DNA from: Umezawaea tangerina
GTDB lineage: Bacteria > Actinomycetota > Actinomycetes > Mycobacteriales > Pseudonocardiaceae
Direction of reading: 5' to 3'
Length of the DNA stretch: 64,000 bases
NCBI RefSeq assembly: GCF_003002815.1
Contig: NZ_PVTF01000005.1
Coordinates: forward strand, 372,001 to 436,000
The notes under the pieces were generated by a model. It worked only from the letters and a program-made list of their open reading frames with translations. It did no database searches and was not told the origin of the DNA. Shown here in pieces: positions 42,002-50,437 of this stretch (its first letter is position 1; the number at the start of each line of letters is the position of its first letter). Position numbers and translations under genes: made by a program.

Positions 42002-42048
42002 GAGGTGCTGCTTCCCCGTCGTCCTGACCGGGGAAGCGGCACCTCTTT
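42002..42048 (+). terminator. Rho-independent terminator
   Basis: 17-bp arms (42002-42018 and 42029-42045, one mismatch) with a 10-base loop, followed by TTT. It lies 10 bp after the small secreted-protein stop. Confidence 0.85.
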
Positions 42049-42115
42049 CGCGCGTCCTGGGCCTCGGGCCCACCCGATCTACTACCGGGTGCCCCCACCC
42101 GAGACGCGCCACTGG

Positions 42116-42832
42116 CTAGTCCATGCCCTTGCGGCCGGGGGTCCAGAACGGCTTCGTGAGCACGTTGCGGCGCGGCCAGTTCCGCTCCTCGACCAGGTGG
42201 CGGCGGACCAGCTGGATCGTCCGGGCCTCCCCGGCCAGATACGCCCGACCCGGCTCGGCGGGCAACTCCAACCCGCGGACGGCCTCGACCAGGGTCTCGG
42301 ACGAGGCGGCGGAGCGGCCCCGACGATAGCTCCACTCCAGGGTCGCGCCCGACCCCAGTTCCAGACGCTCCTCGGGCGAGTCGACCTCGATCACGCCGAA
42401 GGCCTTGGTGCCGTCCGGTAGCGCCCGCAGCATCGGGCCGAAGGCGGCCTGCGCGGTCTCCTCACCGACGAAGAGGTGGTATGGAGCAGGGGCGGTCACG
42501 AAGCTGCCCTGCGGTTTCATCAGCATCAGCTCGTCGCCCGACCGGGTGGTCCGCGCCCAGTGGGCACCGGGCCCGTCCCCGTGGTCGAAGACGACGAGCT
42601 GCATGGTCTGGTCGTGGTAGTGCCACACCGTGTAGGTGCGCAGCACGCCCACCAGCCAGTCGACCGCGGCAGGCCCGGCGGCCACCTGCAGCCGCACGTG
42701 CCGGCCGGGCTGCCAGTCGAGCCCGGCCAGGTCGGGCCCGGTCAGCGTGACCAACCGCATCCGCGGCCCCAGCGACTCGATCGTGTGGACCTGGGCGGCG
42801 ACCAGCAGACGGTCGAGCAGACGACTCTTCAC
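42116..42832 (-). CDS. Siderophore-interacting protein (flavin/NADPH ferric reductase)
   Basis: 238 residues. The FAD-binding half shows RMRLVTLTGPDLAGLDWQPGRHVRLQV and VLRTYTVWHYHDQTMQLVVFDHGDGPGAHWA (the RxYT..R-type motif). The NADPH half shows LFVGEETAQAAFGPMLRAL and AYLAGEARTIQLVRRHLVEE with the closing NWPRRNVLTKPFWTPGRKGMD. Family members reduce ferric siderophores in the cytosol. GTG 42832 with GAAGGG is favoured over TTG 42838. It is divergent from a TetR gene, with two identical palindromes between them, so it is probably repressed by that TetR. Confidence 0.92.
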   Translation of the reverse strand: MKSRLLDRLLVAAQVHTIESLGPRMRLVTLTGPDLAGLDWQPGRHVRLQVAAGPAAVDWLVGVLRTYTVWHYHDQTMQLVVFDHGDGPGAHWARTTRSGDELMLMKPQGSFVTAPAPYHLFVGEETAQAAFGPMLRALPDGTKAFGVIEVDSPEERLELGSGATLEWSYRRGRSAASSETLVEAVRGLELPAEPGRAYLAGEARTIQLVRRHLVEERNWPRRNVLTKPFWTPGRKGMD

Positions 42833-42866
42833 GATCAACCCTTCGGATCGCGGCCAAGGAGGACTC

Positions 42867-42904
42867 CTTGCCGATCGGCAAGGTGCGTCTTGCCGATCGG
42901 CAAG
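42867..42904. promoter_or_regulatory. Two identical TetR operators
   Basis: The perfect 16-bp palindrome CTTGCCGATCGGCAAG occurs at 42867-42882 and at 42889-42904, centre to centre 22 bp (two helical turns). Both lie between the divergent SIP and TetR genes. The second abuts a TTATAC -10 box for TetR. This is the layout of cooperative TetR binding and autoregulation. Confidence 0.85.
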
Positions 42905-42919
42905 TTATACCCTTTGGCC

Positions 42920-43501
42920 GTGACCGCCGCCAGCCCCACCCCCAAGCCGATGCGGGAGCGCATCGTCGACGTCGCCGTCGACCTGTTCGCCCGGCAGGGC
43001 TACCAGGGCACGTCGCTGCGGCACATCGCCGAGCGGCTCGACGTCAGCAAGGCGGCGGTGTACCACCACTTCCACGCCAAGGACGACATCGCCCGCACGG
43101 TCGTCGGCCGAGCCCTGGACGTGCTCACCGAGGCGTCCGACCGGCTGGTGGTGGCAGGCACCGACCCCGGCGCCTGGCAGCGGGCGTTGCCCCAGATCAT
43201 CGACATCGCCTTGCGGCACCGGCAGATGCTCATCGTCCTCGAGCGCAACGAGGACGTCTTCCACGCCCTGTTCGCCAACGACCTCGAGCTCGGCGACCGG
43301 ATGGCGAAGCAGAACATGAAGCTGTCCGCCCTCTTCGCCGATCCGCAGCTCGACCCGCGGGTCCGCGTCCGGCTCGGCAGCACCCTGGGCGCGATCTTCG
43401 GGCCGCTGGTCATGCTCTCCGACCACTACCAGGACCTGCCCGCCGACCAGCTGCGCGAACAGCTCATGGAAGTCATCAAGGCGCTCCTCGGCGACCTCTG
43501 A
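42920..43501 (+). CDS. TetR-family transcriptional regulator
   Basis: 193 residues from GTG 42920. N-terminal HTH: RERIVDVAVDLFARQGYQGTSLRHIAERLDVSKAAVYHHFHAKDDI. The C-terminal helical domain binds an unknown ligand. Its -10 box lies about 10 bp before the start, so the mRNA leader is very short. The paired palindromes at 42867-42904 are its likely operators and link it to the SIP reductase gene. Confidence 0.94.
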   Translation: MTAASPTPKPMRERIVDVAVDLFARQGYQGTSLRHIAERLDVSKAAVYHHFHAKDDIARTVVGRALDVLTEASDRLVVAGTDPGAWQRALPQIIDIALRHRQMLIVLERNEDVFHALFANDLELGDRMAKQNMKLSALFADPQLDPRVRVRLGSTLGAIFGPLVMLSDHYQDLPADQLREQLMEVIKALLGDL

Positions 43502-43815
43502 CTCGCGGACGTCCGACGACGCGCGGAGCAGGCCGCCACGGCTTGCCACCCCGGCCCGGTAGCGGGACGGCCTGACAAGTTGTCGCCACCGACTAACTAG
43601 ACACCGTGTGTCGAAAACATCTATGGTTCCGACCCACGGTGAACCGAAACCGGTAGCGGACAGTCGTCTACGCCTTCGCCGCAGGGACCGCAGGGACCCG
43701 TACCTGCGAGCTCACCGACTGGAATCCGACCGGCCAGGCCTGATCGAGGGCATCCGAGCAGGTCCTGGGGCACCGCGTCACGACCACCGTCCGACATCCC
43801 GCAAGGAGACCTCCC
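43502..43815. other. Intergenic region between TetR and darcynin-like genes
   Basis: 314 bp without a convincing gene. It holds a short dyad GACAC-CGT-GTGTC (43600-43612) that may be an operator for the downstream gene, and the AAGGAG ribosome site at its right end. Confidence 0.5.
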
Positions 43816-44175
43816 ATGTCCGACTTCGAGCCCACCCTGACAGCGTTCATCCTCCTCAAGACCACTCGCGCCTGGTTGGAGATGTCCGTGCCGGAACGCG
43901 TCACCGCCTTCCAGGACAACGTTCTGCCCGCCATCAAGGACAAGGCCGACGACGTGCGTTGGCGCTACTACGACACCGAGTTCTACACGGCCCGCGTCAC
44001 CGACATCTGGGTCTGGGAGGCGCGTGATCACGAGGCCTTCCAGTTGGTCGTCGAGGCGCTGCGCGAGACGCCGTTCTGGGACCACTACTTCGAGATCGTC
44101 GAAATCCTCGTAGGCGTCGAGAACGGGTACGCCAAGCACTACGACACCGACATCCTGACGACCAACATCGCCTGA
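43816..44175 (+). CDS. Darcynin-like protein
   Basis: 119 residues, small and acidic, with no signal peptide. The sequence ([24 protein letters not shown]..., [52 protein letters not shown]) matches the pattern I know from darcynin proteins, which have a dimeric alpha/beta-barrel-like fold. ATG 43816 follows AAGGAG. Function of the family is not settled. It is a single-gene unit closed by a GC-rich hairpin. Confidence 0.8.
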   Translation: MSDFEPTLTAFILLKTTRAWLEMSVPERVTAFQDNVLPAIKDKADDVRWRYYDTEFYTARVTDIWVWEARDHEAFQLVVEALRETPFWDHYFEIVEILVGVENGYAKHYDTDILTTNIA

Positions 44176-44181
44176 TGCACC

Positions 44182-44227
44182 GCCTGGCGGCCGCCCGCCG
44201 GCGCCACGCGGTGGGCGGCCGCCAGGC
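44182..44227. terminator. GC-rich hairpin after the darcynin-like gene
   Basis: Perfect 15-bp arms GCCTGGCGGCCGCCC (44182-44196) and its complement (44213-44227) with a 16-base loop, directly after the stop. There is no T-tract, as is common for actinomycete terminators. Confidence 0.7.
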
Positions 44228-44342
44228 CAATCGCGATACCGCAACAGGATGATGGTCATCGCCGATTCACGTGCGACGTCACCTTTTGCCGTTCCGGCAA
44301 GAACTGTTGTGCCCAGCGCGGCTGTCCGGCCACGGTGGGCCC

Positions 44343-45038
44343 ATGACCGACACCTCCCCGAAACGGCCGCGTGGAACGATGCCCGCACCCGCTCCGACCG
44401 ACACGGCGAAGACCTACTGGGATGGTTTCCACCAGAGCGTGCGGACTCCGGCCGACTGGGTGGCGCGACCGAATCCCCTGCTCGTCGACGAGGTAAGCGG
44501 TCTCCAGGCAGGCACGGCACTGGACCTCGGGTGCGGAGCCGGCGGTGATGCCATCTGGCTCGCGCAGAACGGCTGGCGGGTCACCGCGGTCGACGTGTCG
44601 GCCGCGGTGTTGGCCAAAGCCGCCACCGCGGCGGCCCGTGCAGGGGTGGGTGACCGGATCGACTGGCAGGAACACGACCTGACCCGTTCGCTGCCGGCAG
44701 GCACCTTCGGACTGGTGACCGCGCAGTACCTGCACTCCCCCATCGCCGGGGCGGCCGAGCGGGAAGCGGTCTTCGCCTCCGCCGCCACAACTGTCGCCCC
44801 TGGCGGCACGTTCCTGGTCATCAGCCACGTCGGGTTCCCCACCTGGTTGTCCGAACAGCCACCGGACTACCTGACCGACCAGCTCGTCCCCAACTCGGTG
44901 ATCCTCGACTGGGTACGGGCGACACCGGGAACGTGGACGGTGGACGTCGACAAGGTGGTCACGCGTGACAGCACCGGGCCCGCCGGTGAGACTGGGACCG
45001 CGGACGACGCCGTGCTGCGGATCCGCCGCCTCCACTGA
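44343..45038 (+). CDS. Class I SAM-dependent methyltransferase
   Basis: 231 residues. The SAM-binding motif I is ALDLGCGAGGDAIWLAQNGWRVTAVDVSAAVL (near residues 60-90), with motif II DWQEHDLTRSLPAGTFGLVTAQYLHSP. This layout is close to the TehB/UbiE-like group that methylates small molecules such as thiols or toxic oxyanions. ATG 44343 sits behind GGTGGG. The substrate is unknown and there are no functional neighbours. Confidence 0.9.
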   Translation: MTDTSPKRPRGTMPAPAPTDTAKTYWDGFHQSVRTPADWVARPNPLLVDEVSGLQAGTALDLGCGAGGDAIWLAQNGWRVTAVDVSAAVLAKAATAAARAGVGDRIDWQEHDLTRSLPAGTFGLVTAQYLHSPIAGAAEREAVFASAATTVAPGGTFLVISHVGFPTWLSEQPPDYLTDQLVPNSVILDWVRATPGTWTVDVDKVVTRDSTGPAGETGTADDAVLRIRRLH

Positions 45039-45144
45039 CCCGACGCACGCGTTCGGCGACCCATCCGATCCACCGCCGGACGCATTCGTTGGCAGGGCAC
45101 GACCAGCCGGAAATCCCGGAGTCGAGCTCGACTGCGACAGCCTC

Positions 45145-45177
45145 GGAGTGCCGCCGCCATAGGAGCGGCGGCACTCC
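45145..45177. terminator. Two-way terminator hairpin
   Basis: Perfect 13-bp arms GGAGTGCCGCCGC (45145-45157) and its complement (45165-45177) with a 7-base loop. It lies between the convergent methyltransferase and DUF3500 genes. Confidence 0.8.
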
Positions 45178-45184
45178 TGAAGCG

Positions 45185-46276
45185 CTACGAGCGAGTGCCG
45201 CCGTAGTCACTCACCTTGTCGCGCCAGAGGCTGTGCGGTGCCGTCTCGTCGGTGGAGTAGGGCTCGTCCATCCTGAGCTCGATCCAGACCCGCGGGCCGT
45301 CGATGCGCACGTAGTCCCCGGTGTTCGCGAGGCTCGTCGAACCGGCGAAGCTGACGTACGTCCGATCCAGGTCGTTCCGGTAGGAGGACATGAACGCGGC
45401 GGCTTCCGCGGCGGGCATGTCGTTGACGTACTTGCCGATGGCGTCGAGCACCAGCTTGTGCTGCCGCGGCGTCAGCGCGGATCCCGGAACGCCCTGCGGA
45501 GTGCTCGGGAACGACCAGGTCGCCGCACCGGGGAACATCAGCAGGTCCTCGAGCGGGCCGGGAAGTTCGGCCGCCCGGCGCTGATCGGCGTCGAGCGAGG
45601 CCAGCAGGGTGACGAAGGCACCCCACTCCTGGCGTTCCGGCTCGTAGGTGACCCCGCCGATCTCGAAGGTCTGCGGCTCGATCCCCCGGAACGAGGGTGT
45701 CGCACCGACGAGCTTGCCGTCCTTGTAGGTGTTCGCGACCGCGAGCTGGTGGCCACCGAACTGCAGCTCCCAGGTCCCCGTCGTGGCGGGCGTTCCGAGG
45801 AATGCGATCTTGTAGTTCTTCCGTCCGTAACCTTCCCGAGTGCCTCCGAAATTCAGGTAGTCGTCGTTGAGCAGGTGCTGGCGCACCTCGTCGGCCCCCT
45901 CGTTCGGCGTGCGGCCGAGGGCCGCGGCCAGCAGAGCGTCGAAGGCCTTCCACTGGACGTCCGTCAGAGTGCCCGTGCTGAGCCCGAGGCGGAGGTCGCC
46001 CAGGGCGTACTCCGGGTACGTGTGCCACCGGGCGGCGTTCGCCAACGAGTAGTCCTGGAGCACTCGCGAGCGCTGATCGGCATCAAGGGTGGCGAGGAAC
46101 TCCTTCGCCCTGGCGACCACCGCGGCGCCGGTCTGATCACGTGACCCAGAGGTCGTGGAGACGTCGAACGTCGAGGGACCTGGAGCTCCCTGAGCGCCGA
46201 AGGCGTTCGCGGGCAGCATCAGGGCCACAAGTACGGCTCCCGCGATCGCGACGCGTGGTGTCCTGCTGTGCAGCAT
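45185..46276 (-). CDS. Secreted DUF3500 family protein
   Basis: 363 residues from ATG 46276. The signal peptide (MLHSRTPRVAIAGAVLVALMLPANAFGAQG) predicts export. The DUF3500 domain shows LATLDADQRSRVLQDYSLANAARWHTYP, NEGADEVRQHLLNDDYLNFGG, GTWELQFGGHQLAVANTY, PSFRGIEPQTFEIGG and ends DGPRVWIELRMDEPYSTDETAPHSLWRDKVSDYGG. The family has no established activity. Repeated GTGCACCGAAA elements lie 77-119 bp upstream. It converges with the methyltransferase gene. Confidence 0.88.
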   Translation of the reverse strand: MLHSRTPRVAIAGAVLVALMLPANAFGAQGAPGPSTFDVSTTSGSRDQTGAAVVARAKEFLATLDADQRSRVLQDYSLANAARWHTYPEYALGDLRLGLSTGTLTDVQWKAFDALLAAALGRTPNEGADEVRQHLLNDDYLNFGGTREGYGRKNYKIAFLGTPATTGTWELQFGGHQLAVANTYKDGKLVGATPSFRGIEPQTFEIGGVTYEPERQEWGAFVTLLASLDADQRRAAELPGPLEDLLMFPGAATWSFPSTPQGVPGSALTPRQHKLVLDAIGKYVNDMPAAEAAAFMSSYRNDLDRTYVSFAGSTSLANTGDYVRIDGPRVWIELRMDEPYSTDETAPHSLWRDKVSDYGGTRS

Positions 46277-46340
46277 CTTCGTCGTCCTATCCCTTGCCTC
46301 GCGACGCCCACTGGAGGGCGACCGACGAGGCAATTCCGAG

Positions 46341-46395
46341 TTTCGGTACACGGTGCACCGAAAGGTAGCACATTAAGTGACACCGTGCACCGAAA
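46341..46395. promoter_or_regulatory. Repeated GTGCACCGAAA elements
   Basis: GTGCACCGAAA occurs at 46353-46363 and 46385-46395, 32 bp apart. The first copy is paired with TTTCGGT (46341-46347) to form a dyad. They lie between the DUF3500 gene and the two-component genes and are a plausible operator pair for one of them. Confidence 0.5.
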
Positions 46396-46483
46396 CCTCT
46401 CTGGGCTTGGCAGATGCCCGCCACGAGCTTGTGCTGGATGCCGAGACCGGGCCGGCCGACGAGCGCTGCGCGCTGGAGTGAGC

Positions 46484-46509
46484 CTGAAGCGGGCCTGAAC
46501 GGAGCTGAA
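46484..46509 (+). promoter_or_regulatory. CTGAA triplet repeat, likely OmpR-type site
   Basis: CTGAA occurs at 46484, 46495 and 46505, spaced 11 and 10 bp, so all face the same side of the helix. It lies 45-70 bp upstream of the response-regulator start. Helically phased direct repeats are the usual binding pattern of OmpR/PhoB regulators, which suggests autoregulation. Confidence 0.6.
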
Positions 46510-46553
46510 GATCGCTTCAGCCTTCGCGGCGACCCGGCTGCCAGACTTCGACC

Positions 46554-47234
46554 ATGCGGGTGCTCGTGGTGGAGGACGACGTCCGGCTCGCCGAACTGCT
46601 GTGGCGGGGGCTGGTCGCCGAGGGGTTCCTGGTCGACGTCGTGCACGACGGCAGAGCCGGGCTGGCGCGGGCGAAGGGGGCGTCCTACGACGTGGTGGTC
46701 CTCGACGTGATGCTGCCCGGCATGAACGGGTTCCGGGTGTGCGCCGCGCTGCGCGAGGCGGAGGTGTGGACGCCGATCCTCATGCTCACCGCGAAGGACG
46801 GCGAGCTGGACGAGGCGGAGGGGCTGGACACCGGCGCCGACGACTACCTGACCAAGCCGTTCTCCTACCTCGTGCTGGTGGCGCGGCTGCGCGCGCTGGT
46901 CCGACGCAAGCAGCGGGCACGACCGTCGGTGCTGCGGGTGGGCGACCTGGAGCTCGACCCGGCGGCCCGGCGGTGCACCCGGCGCGGGACACCGGTCGTG
47001 CTGACCGCCAAGGAGTTCGCAGTCCTGCACTACCTGATGCGCAACGTCGGCGACGTGGTGACCAAGCCGGAGGTCATCGAGAACGTGTGGGACTCGGCGG
47101 GCGAGGCGGACCCGAACCTCGTCGAGGTCTACGTCAGCGCGCTGCGGCGCAAGATCGACCTGCCGTTCGGGCGGCGGAGCATCACGACGGTGCGCGGCGT
47201 GGGCTACCGCCTCGACGTGGAGGCGGACGCCTGA
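46554..47234 (+). CDS. OmpR-family response regulator
   Basis: 226 residues. Receiver domain: acidic pair VVEDDVR, phosphoacceptor Asp in VVVLDVMLPGMNGF (near 51), TAKD, and DYLTKPFSYLVL with the conserved Lys. The C-terminal winged helix (LELDPAARRCTRRGTPVVLTAKEFAVLHYLMRN...VEVYVSALRRKIDLPFGRRSITTVRGVGYRL) is of the OmpR/PhoB type. The stop overlaps the kinase ATG. No Shine-Dalgarno is obvious, so translation may start on a short leader. Likely partner: the adjacent kinase. Confidence 0.95.
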   Translation: MRVLVVEDDVRLAELLWRGLVAEGFLVDVVHDGRAGLARAKGASYDVVVLDVMLPGMNGFRVCAALREAEVWTPILMLTAKDGELDEAEGLDTGADDYLTKPFSYLVLVARLRALVRRKQRARPSVLRVGDLELDPAARRCTRRGTPVVLTAKEFAVLHYLMRNVGDVVTKPEVIENVWDSAGEADPNLVEVYVSALRRKIDLPFGRRSITTVRGVGYRLDVEADA

Positions 47235-48565
47235 TGCGACCGCTGTCCATGCGGGCCAGGCTCACCGCGTTCGCCACCGCGCTGCTCGCGGTCCCCGTGC
47301 TCGCCTGCGCCTGCGCACTCGCCGTCGCCGAGCGCGCCGACTTGATCGCGACCGCCACCGCGCGAGCGGACCACTTCGACCTCCGCGGCGACGCGGCCTG
47401 CCCCGAGCGGCCTCCCGCCGAGGTCGACCCGACCTCGGGTGACGCGGACGTCTTCGTCCGGGACAGCCGCGCCTTCGTCTGCCCGCCGGGTCAGTACTCG
47501 TTCCGCGGCAGGTGGAGCGACTGGGGCGAGCCGGTCCTGTCGCTGGCCCCGTGGGCCTCACGGGACCGGGCGGTCATGTCGGCCCTGTTCATCGAGTCCG
47601 GCCCGGCCTTCTTCGACTCCCACCCCTACGACGAGACCGTGCACCTCGGCGACGAGCAGGATTCCCTGCGCGTCACCGAGCTCCTGCTGCTCGGCGGCGC
47701 GATCCTGGTGATCGCCCTCGGCGGTCTGGTCGCGTGGCTGCTCGCGGGCCGGGTGCTGCGGCCCCTCGACGTGATGCGCGGCAGGCTGACCGAGGCCGGG
47801 CAGGGGCGGAACCTGGGCAGGCGGATCGCCGAACCGTGGTCGCGAGCCGAGGTGTCGGACCTGGCCACGGCGCTGAACAGCACCCTCGACCGGCTCCAGA
47901 CCGCGGTCGAGGAGCAGCAGCGGTTCGTCGCGGACGCCTCCCACGAGCTGCGCGGCCCGATCGCCGCGCTCAAGGCCGAGCTGGAGATCGCGCTCGTGCA
48001 CCCCGACGCGGCGCGGTGGCCCGACGTCGTCGCCAGGGCACTGGCCGACACCGAACGCCTCCAGCAGCTGTCCGTCGACCTGCTGCTGCTCAGTCGCCTC
48101 GACGTCACCCAGCTCGACGACGAGCACGTGGTCGACCTCAGCGAGGTCTGCCGCGAACAGGCGGGCGCGCGCAGACCACCGCGCGGCCTGGTGATCTCCT
48201 GCCAGGCGCCCGAGGAGCAGGTGCTCGTGCGGGGCCGGGAGGCGCTGCTGGCCCGCCTGCTCGGCAACCTGCTGGAGAACGCCGAGCGCTACGCCCGCCA
48301 CACCATCACCGTCCGGCTCACCGTCGAGGCGAGCAGCGCGGTGCTCGACGTCCGCGATGACGGACCCGGCATACCCGACTCCGGCCTGGACATCGTCTTC
48401 GAACGGTTCACCCGCCTCGACACGGCACGGGCGCGCGAGACCGGTGGCGCGGGCCTCGGCCTGGCCATCGCACGCGGCGTCGCGGTCGTGCACGGCGGCA
48501 CCCTGCACGCCATCCCCTCCACCGGCGGAGCCCACTTCACCGCACGCGTCCCGCTCCAGCCGTAA
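47234..48565 (+). CDS. Sensor histidine kinase (HisKA, two membrane helices)
   Basis: 443 residues. Helix 1 (about 10-30) and helix 2 (about 150-172) flank an extracellular sensor of about 120 residues with two Cys (DAACPERPP, FVCPPGQ). HAMP follows, then the H box QRFVADASHELRGPIAALKAELEIAL, N box RLLGNLLENAERYA, D box VRDDGPGIP and G box GGAGLGLAIARGVAVVHGG. It forms a two-component system with the overlapping response regulator. The signal is unknown. It is followed 72 bp later by the GT87 gene, which could be a target or simply co-transcribed. Confidence 0.95.
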   Translation: MRPLSMRARLTAFATALLAVPVLACACALAVAERADLIATATARADHFDLRGDAACPERPPAEVDPTSGDADVFVRDSRAFVCPPGQYSFRGRWSDWGEPVLSLAPWASRDRAVMSALFIESGPAFFDSHPYDETVHLGDEQDSLRVTELLLLGGAILVIALGGLVAWLLAGRVLRPLDVMRGRLTEAGQGRNLGRRIAEPWSRAEVSDLATALNSTLDRLQTAVEEQQRFVADASHELRGPIAALKAELEIALVHPDAARWPDVVARALADTERLQQLSVDLLLLSRLDVTQLDDEHVVDLSEVCREQAGARRPPRGLVISCQAPEEQVLVRGREALLARLLGNLLENAERYARHTITVRLTVEASSAVLDVRDDGPGIPDSGLDIVFERFTRLDTARARETGGAGLGLAIARGVAVVHGGTLHAIPSTGGAHFTARVPLQP

Positions 48566-48637
48566 CCCCGCACCACCCAGTCCAGACCGGCCGACCGCCG
48601 GTCTCCGAGTGCTGCCCCAGAACAGGAGCACAGGAAC

Positions 48638-50374
48638 ATGTCGCACAGGTCCACCGCCATCGGCTCGCTCGCGGTCGTGCTGGCCGCGGCGTTCGCCCAG
48701 GCGTTCGTCGCCGGGCACCTCCCGATCGACCTCATGGTCTACCGGGCGGGCGGGCAGTCCTGGCTGGCCGGACTCCCGCTGTACTCACCGGATTTCCCGC
48801 ACCCGCTCGACGGGCCGGCGCTGCCGTTCACCTACCCGCCGTTCGCGGCGGTGCTGTTCAGCGCGCTGACGGTGCTGCCGGTGACGGCGACCGTGGCCCT
48901 GTCCACCCTGGCGAGCGCGCTCGCGCTGACGGCGGTGTGCGTGCTCGCCGCGCGGATCGCACGGCCGGGGCGCGGCGCCGCACTCGGCCTCGCGACCGCG
49001 GCGCTGGGCCTGTACGCGTTGGAGCCGGTGCGGGAGACCCTGTCCTTCGGCCAGGTCAACCTGGTGCTCGCGGCGCTGGTGGCCGCGGACTGCCTGGTGC
49101 GCGCGCCGAGGTGGCCGCGGGGGCTGCTGATCGGGCTCGCGGCGGCGGTCAAGCTCACCCCGGCGGTGTTCCTGCTGTACTTCCTGGCCAAGCGCGAGTG
49201 GCGGGCGGCCGCGACGGCGGCGCTGGGGTTCGTCGGCTGTGCGCTGGTAGGCGTCGTGCTGAACACCTCGGACAGCGCGGTGTACTGGCTGGAGGTTCTC
49301 GGGCAGCCGCAGCGGATCGGTGGGCTGTCCTACGCGGCGAACCAGTCGCTGCGGGGAGCGTTGGAGCGGGTGCTCGGCAGTTCTCCCACGACGACGGCCC
49401 TGTGGGCGTTGAGCGTGGTGGCGGTGCTCGCCGCCACCTGGATCGGCGCACGGCGGGCGCGGGCGGAGGGCGACGACCTGACCGCGGTCCTCGTGGTCGC
49501 CGCGGGCGGACTGCTGGCCTCCCCGGTGTCCTGGTCGCACCACTGGGTGTGGATCGCGCCCGCACTCGTGCTGCTGGGCGTGCGCGCGTGGCGCAGTCGG
49601 AAAGCGCTTGCCGGGACCGGGGTCGCGGTGCTCGTGCTCGTGTTCTGCACGGGCCCGTTCTGGCTGTTCGCCCGTGGTGGGAACCGGGAGCTGGGCTGGT
49701 CGTGGTGGCAGCACCTGGTCGGCGACGCGTACGTGTGGTGCGGACTGGCGCTCGTGGTGTGGGTGGCCCTGCGCGGTCGCCTGTCCCTGACCGCGCCGCT
49801 TCGGCATTGCCGACATGCGCCGCGTCGGATCGTGGTGCAGGGTCGGCACATGGACACCAGCACGCTCCCGGTGCGTCCGGTGGTCGTCACCCTGACCGTG
49901 GACGAGGCGACCCAACGGCGGTGGGATGTGTTGCGCCGCAGTCACTTCCCTGCGCACCGACTGGTGGTCGGCGCACATCTCACCCTGTTCCACGCGATTC
50001 CGGGCGAGCACCAGGACACCGCGTTGACCGACGCACTGGCGGTGGCGGCGAGCACCACCGCCTTCCCGATCGTCGAGGACGAGCCGTACTCGCTCGGGTC
50101 CGGCGTGGCGCTGCGGGTGCTCTCCCCTCGCCTGCACGCCGTGCGGACCGAGCTGGCGACCCGCTGGGCCGGTTGGCTCTCCCGACAGGACAGTCAACCG
50201 TTCCGGCCGCACGTCACCGTGCAGAACAAGGTGGATCCCGACCACGCCCGACGGACCTTGGCCCAACTCCGCGCGACGGGTCCGTCGGGGTGGGCGGGCT
50301 CCGCGACGGGCATCTCGTTGTGGCGCTACGAGGGTGGTCCGTGGGCGCCGATCCGGACCGTGTTGTTCACGTGA
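48638..50374 (+). CDS. GT87 glycosyltransferase in frame with a 2'-5' RNA ligase-like domain
   Basis: 578 residues. Residues 1-395 are a polytopic GT-C glycosyltransferase of family GT87 (polyprenyl-phosphate-mannose-dependent type): DLMVYRAGGQSWLAGLPLYSP with the essential Asp of the family, ALPFTYPPFAAVL, SFGQVNLVLAALVAADCL, LIGLAAAVKLTPAVF, PVSWSHHWVW. From about 405 a soluble domain with HLTLFH and HVTVQNK matches the 2H phosphoesterase/2'-5' RNA ligase family. ATG 49850 (residue 405) has its own CAGGG ribosome site, so two proteins may be made from one frame. The joint (residues 382-404) looks like former non-coding sequence. Confidence 0.85.
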   Translation: MSHRSTAIGSLAVVLAAAFAQAFVAGHLPIDLMVYRAGGQSWLAGLPLYSPDFPHPLDGPALPFTYPPFAAVLFSALTVLPVTATVALSTLASALALTAVCVLAARIARPGRGAALGLATAALGLYALEPVRETLSFGQVNLVLAALVAADCLVRAPRWPRGLLIGLAAAVKLTPAVFLLYFLAKREWRAAATAALGFVGCALVGVVLNTSDSAVYWLEVLGQPQRIGGLSYAANQSLRGALERVLGSSPTTTALWALSVVAVLAATWIGARRARAEGDDLTAVLVVAAGGLLASPVSWSHHWVWIAPALVLLGVRAWRSRKALAGTGVAVLVLVFCTGPFWLFARGGNRELGWSWWQHLVGDAYVWCGLALVVWVALRGRLSLTAPLRHCRHAPRRIVVQGRHMDTSTLPVRPVVVTLTVDEATQRRWDVLRRSHFPAHRLVVGAHLTLFHAIPGEHQDTALTDALAVAASTTAFPIVEDEPYSLGSGVALRVLSPRLHAVRTELATRWAGWLSRQDSQPFRPHVTVQNKVDPDHARRTLAQLRATGPSGWAGSATGISLWRYEGGPWAPIRTVLFT

Positions 50375-50437
50375 CGGACTCGACGCCGACCGAGGCGACG
50401 GCCGGTGGCCTTGACGGCCTCACCAACGCACTGGCGA

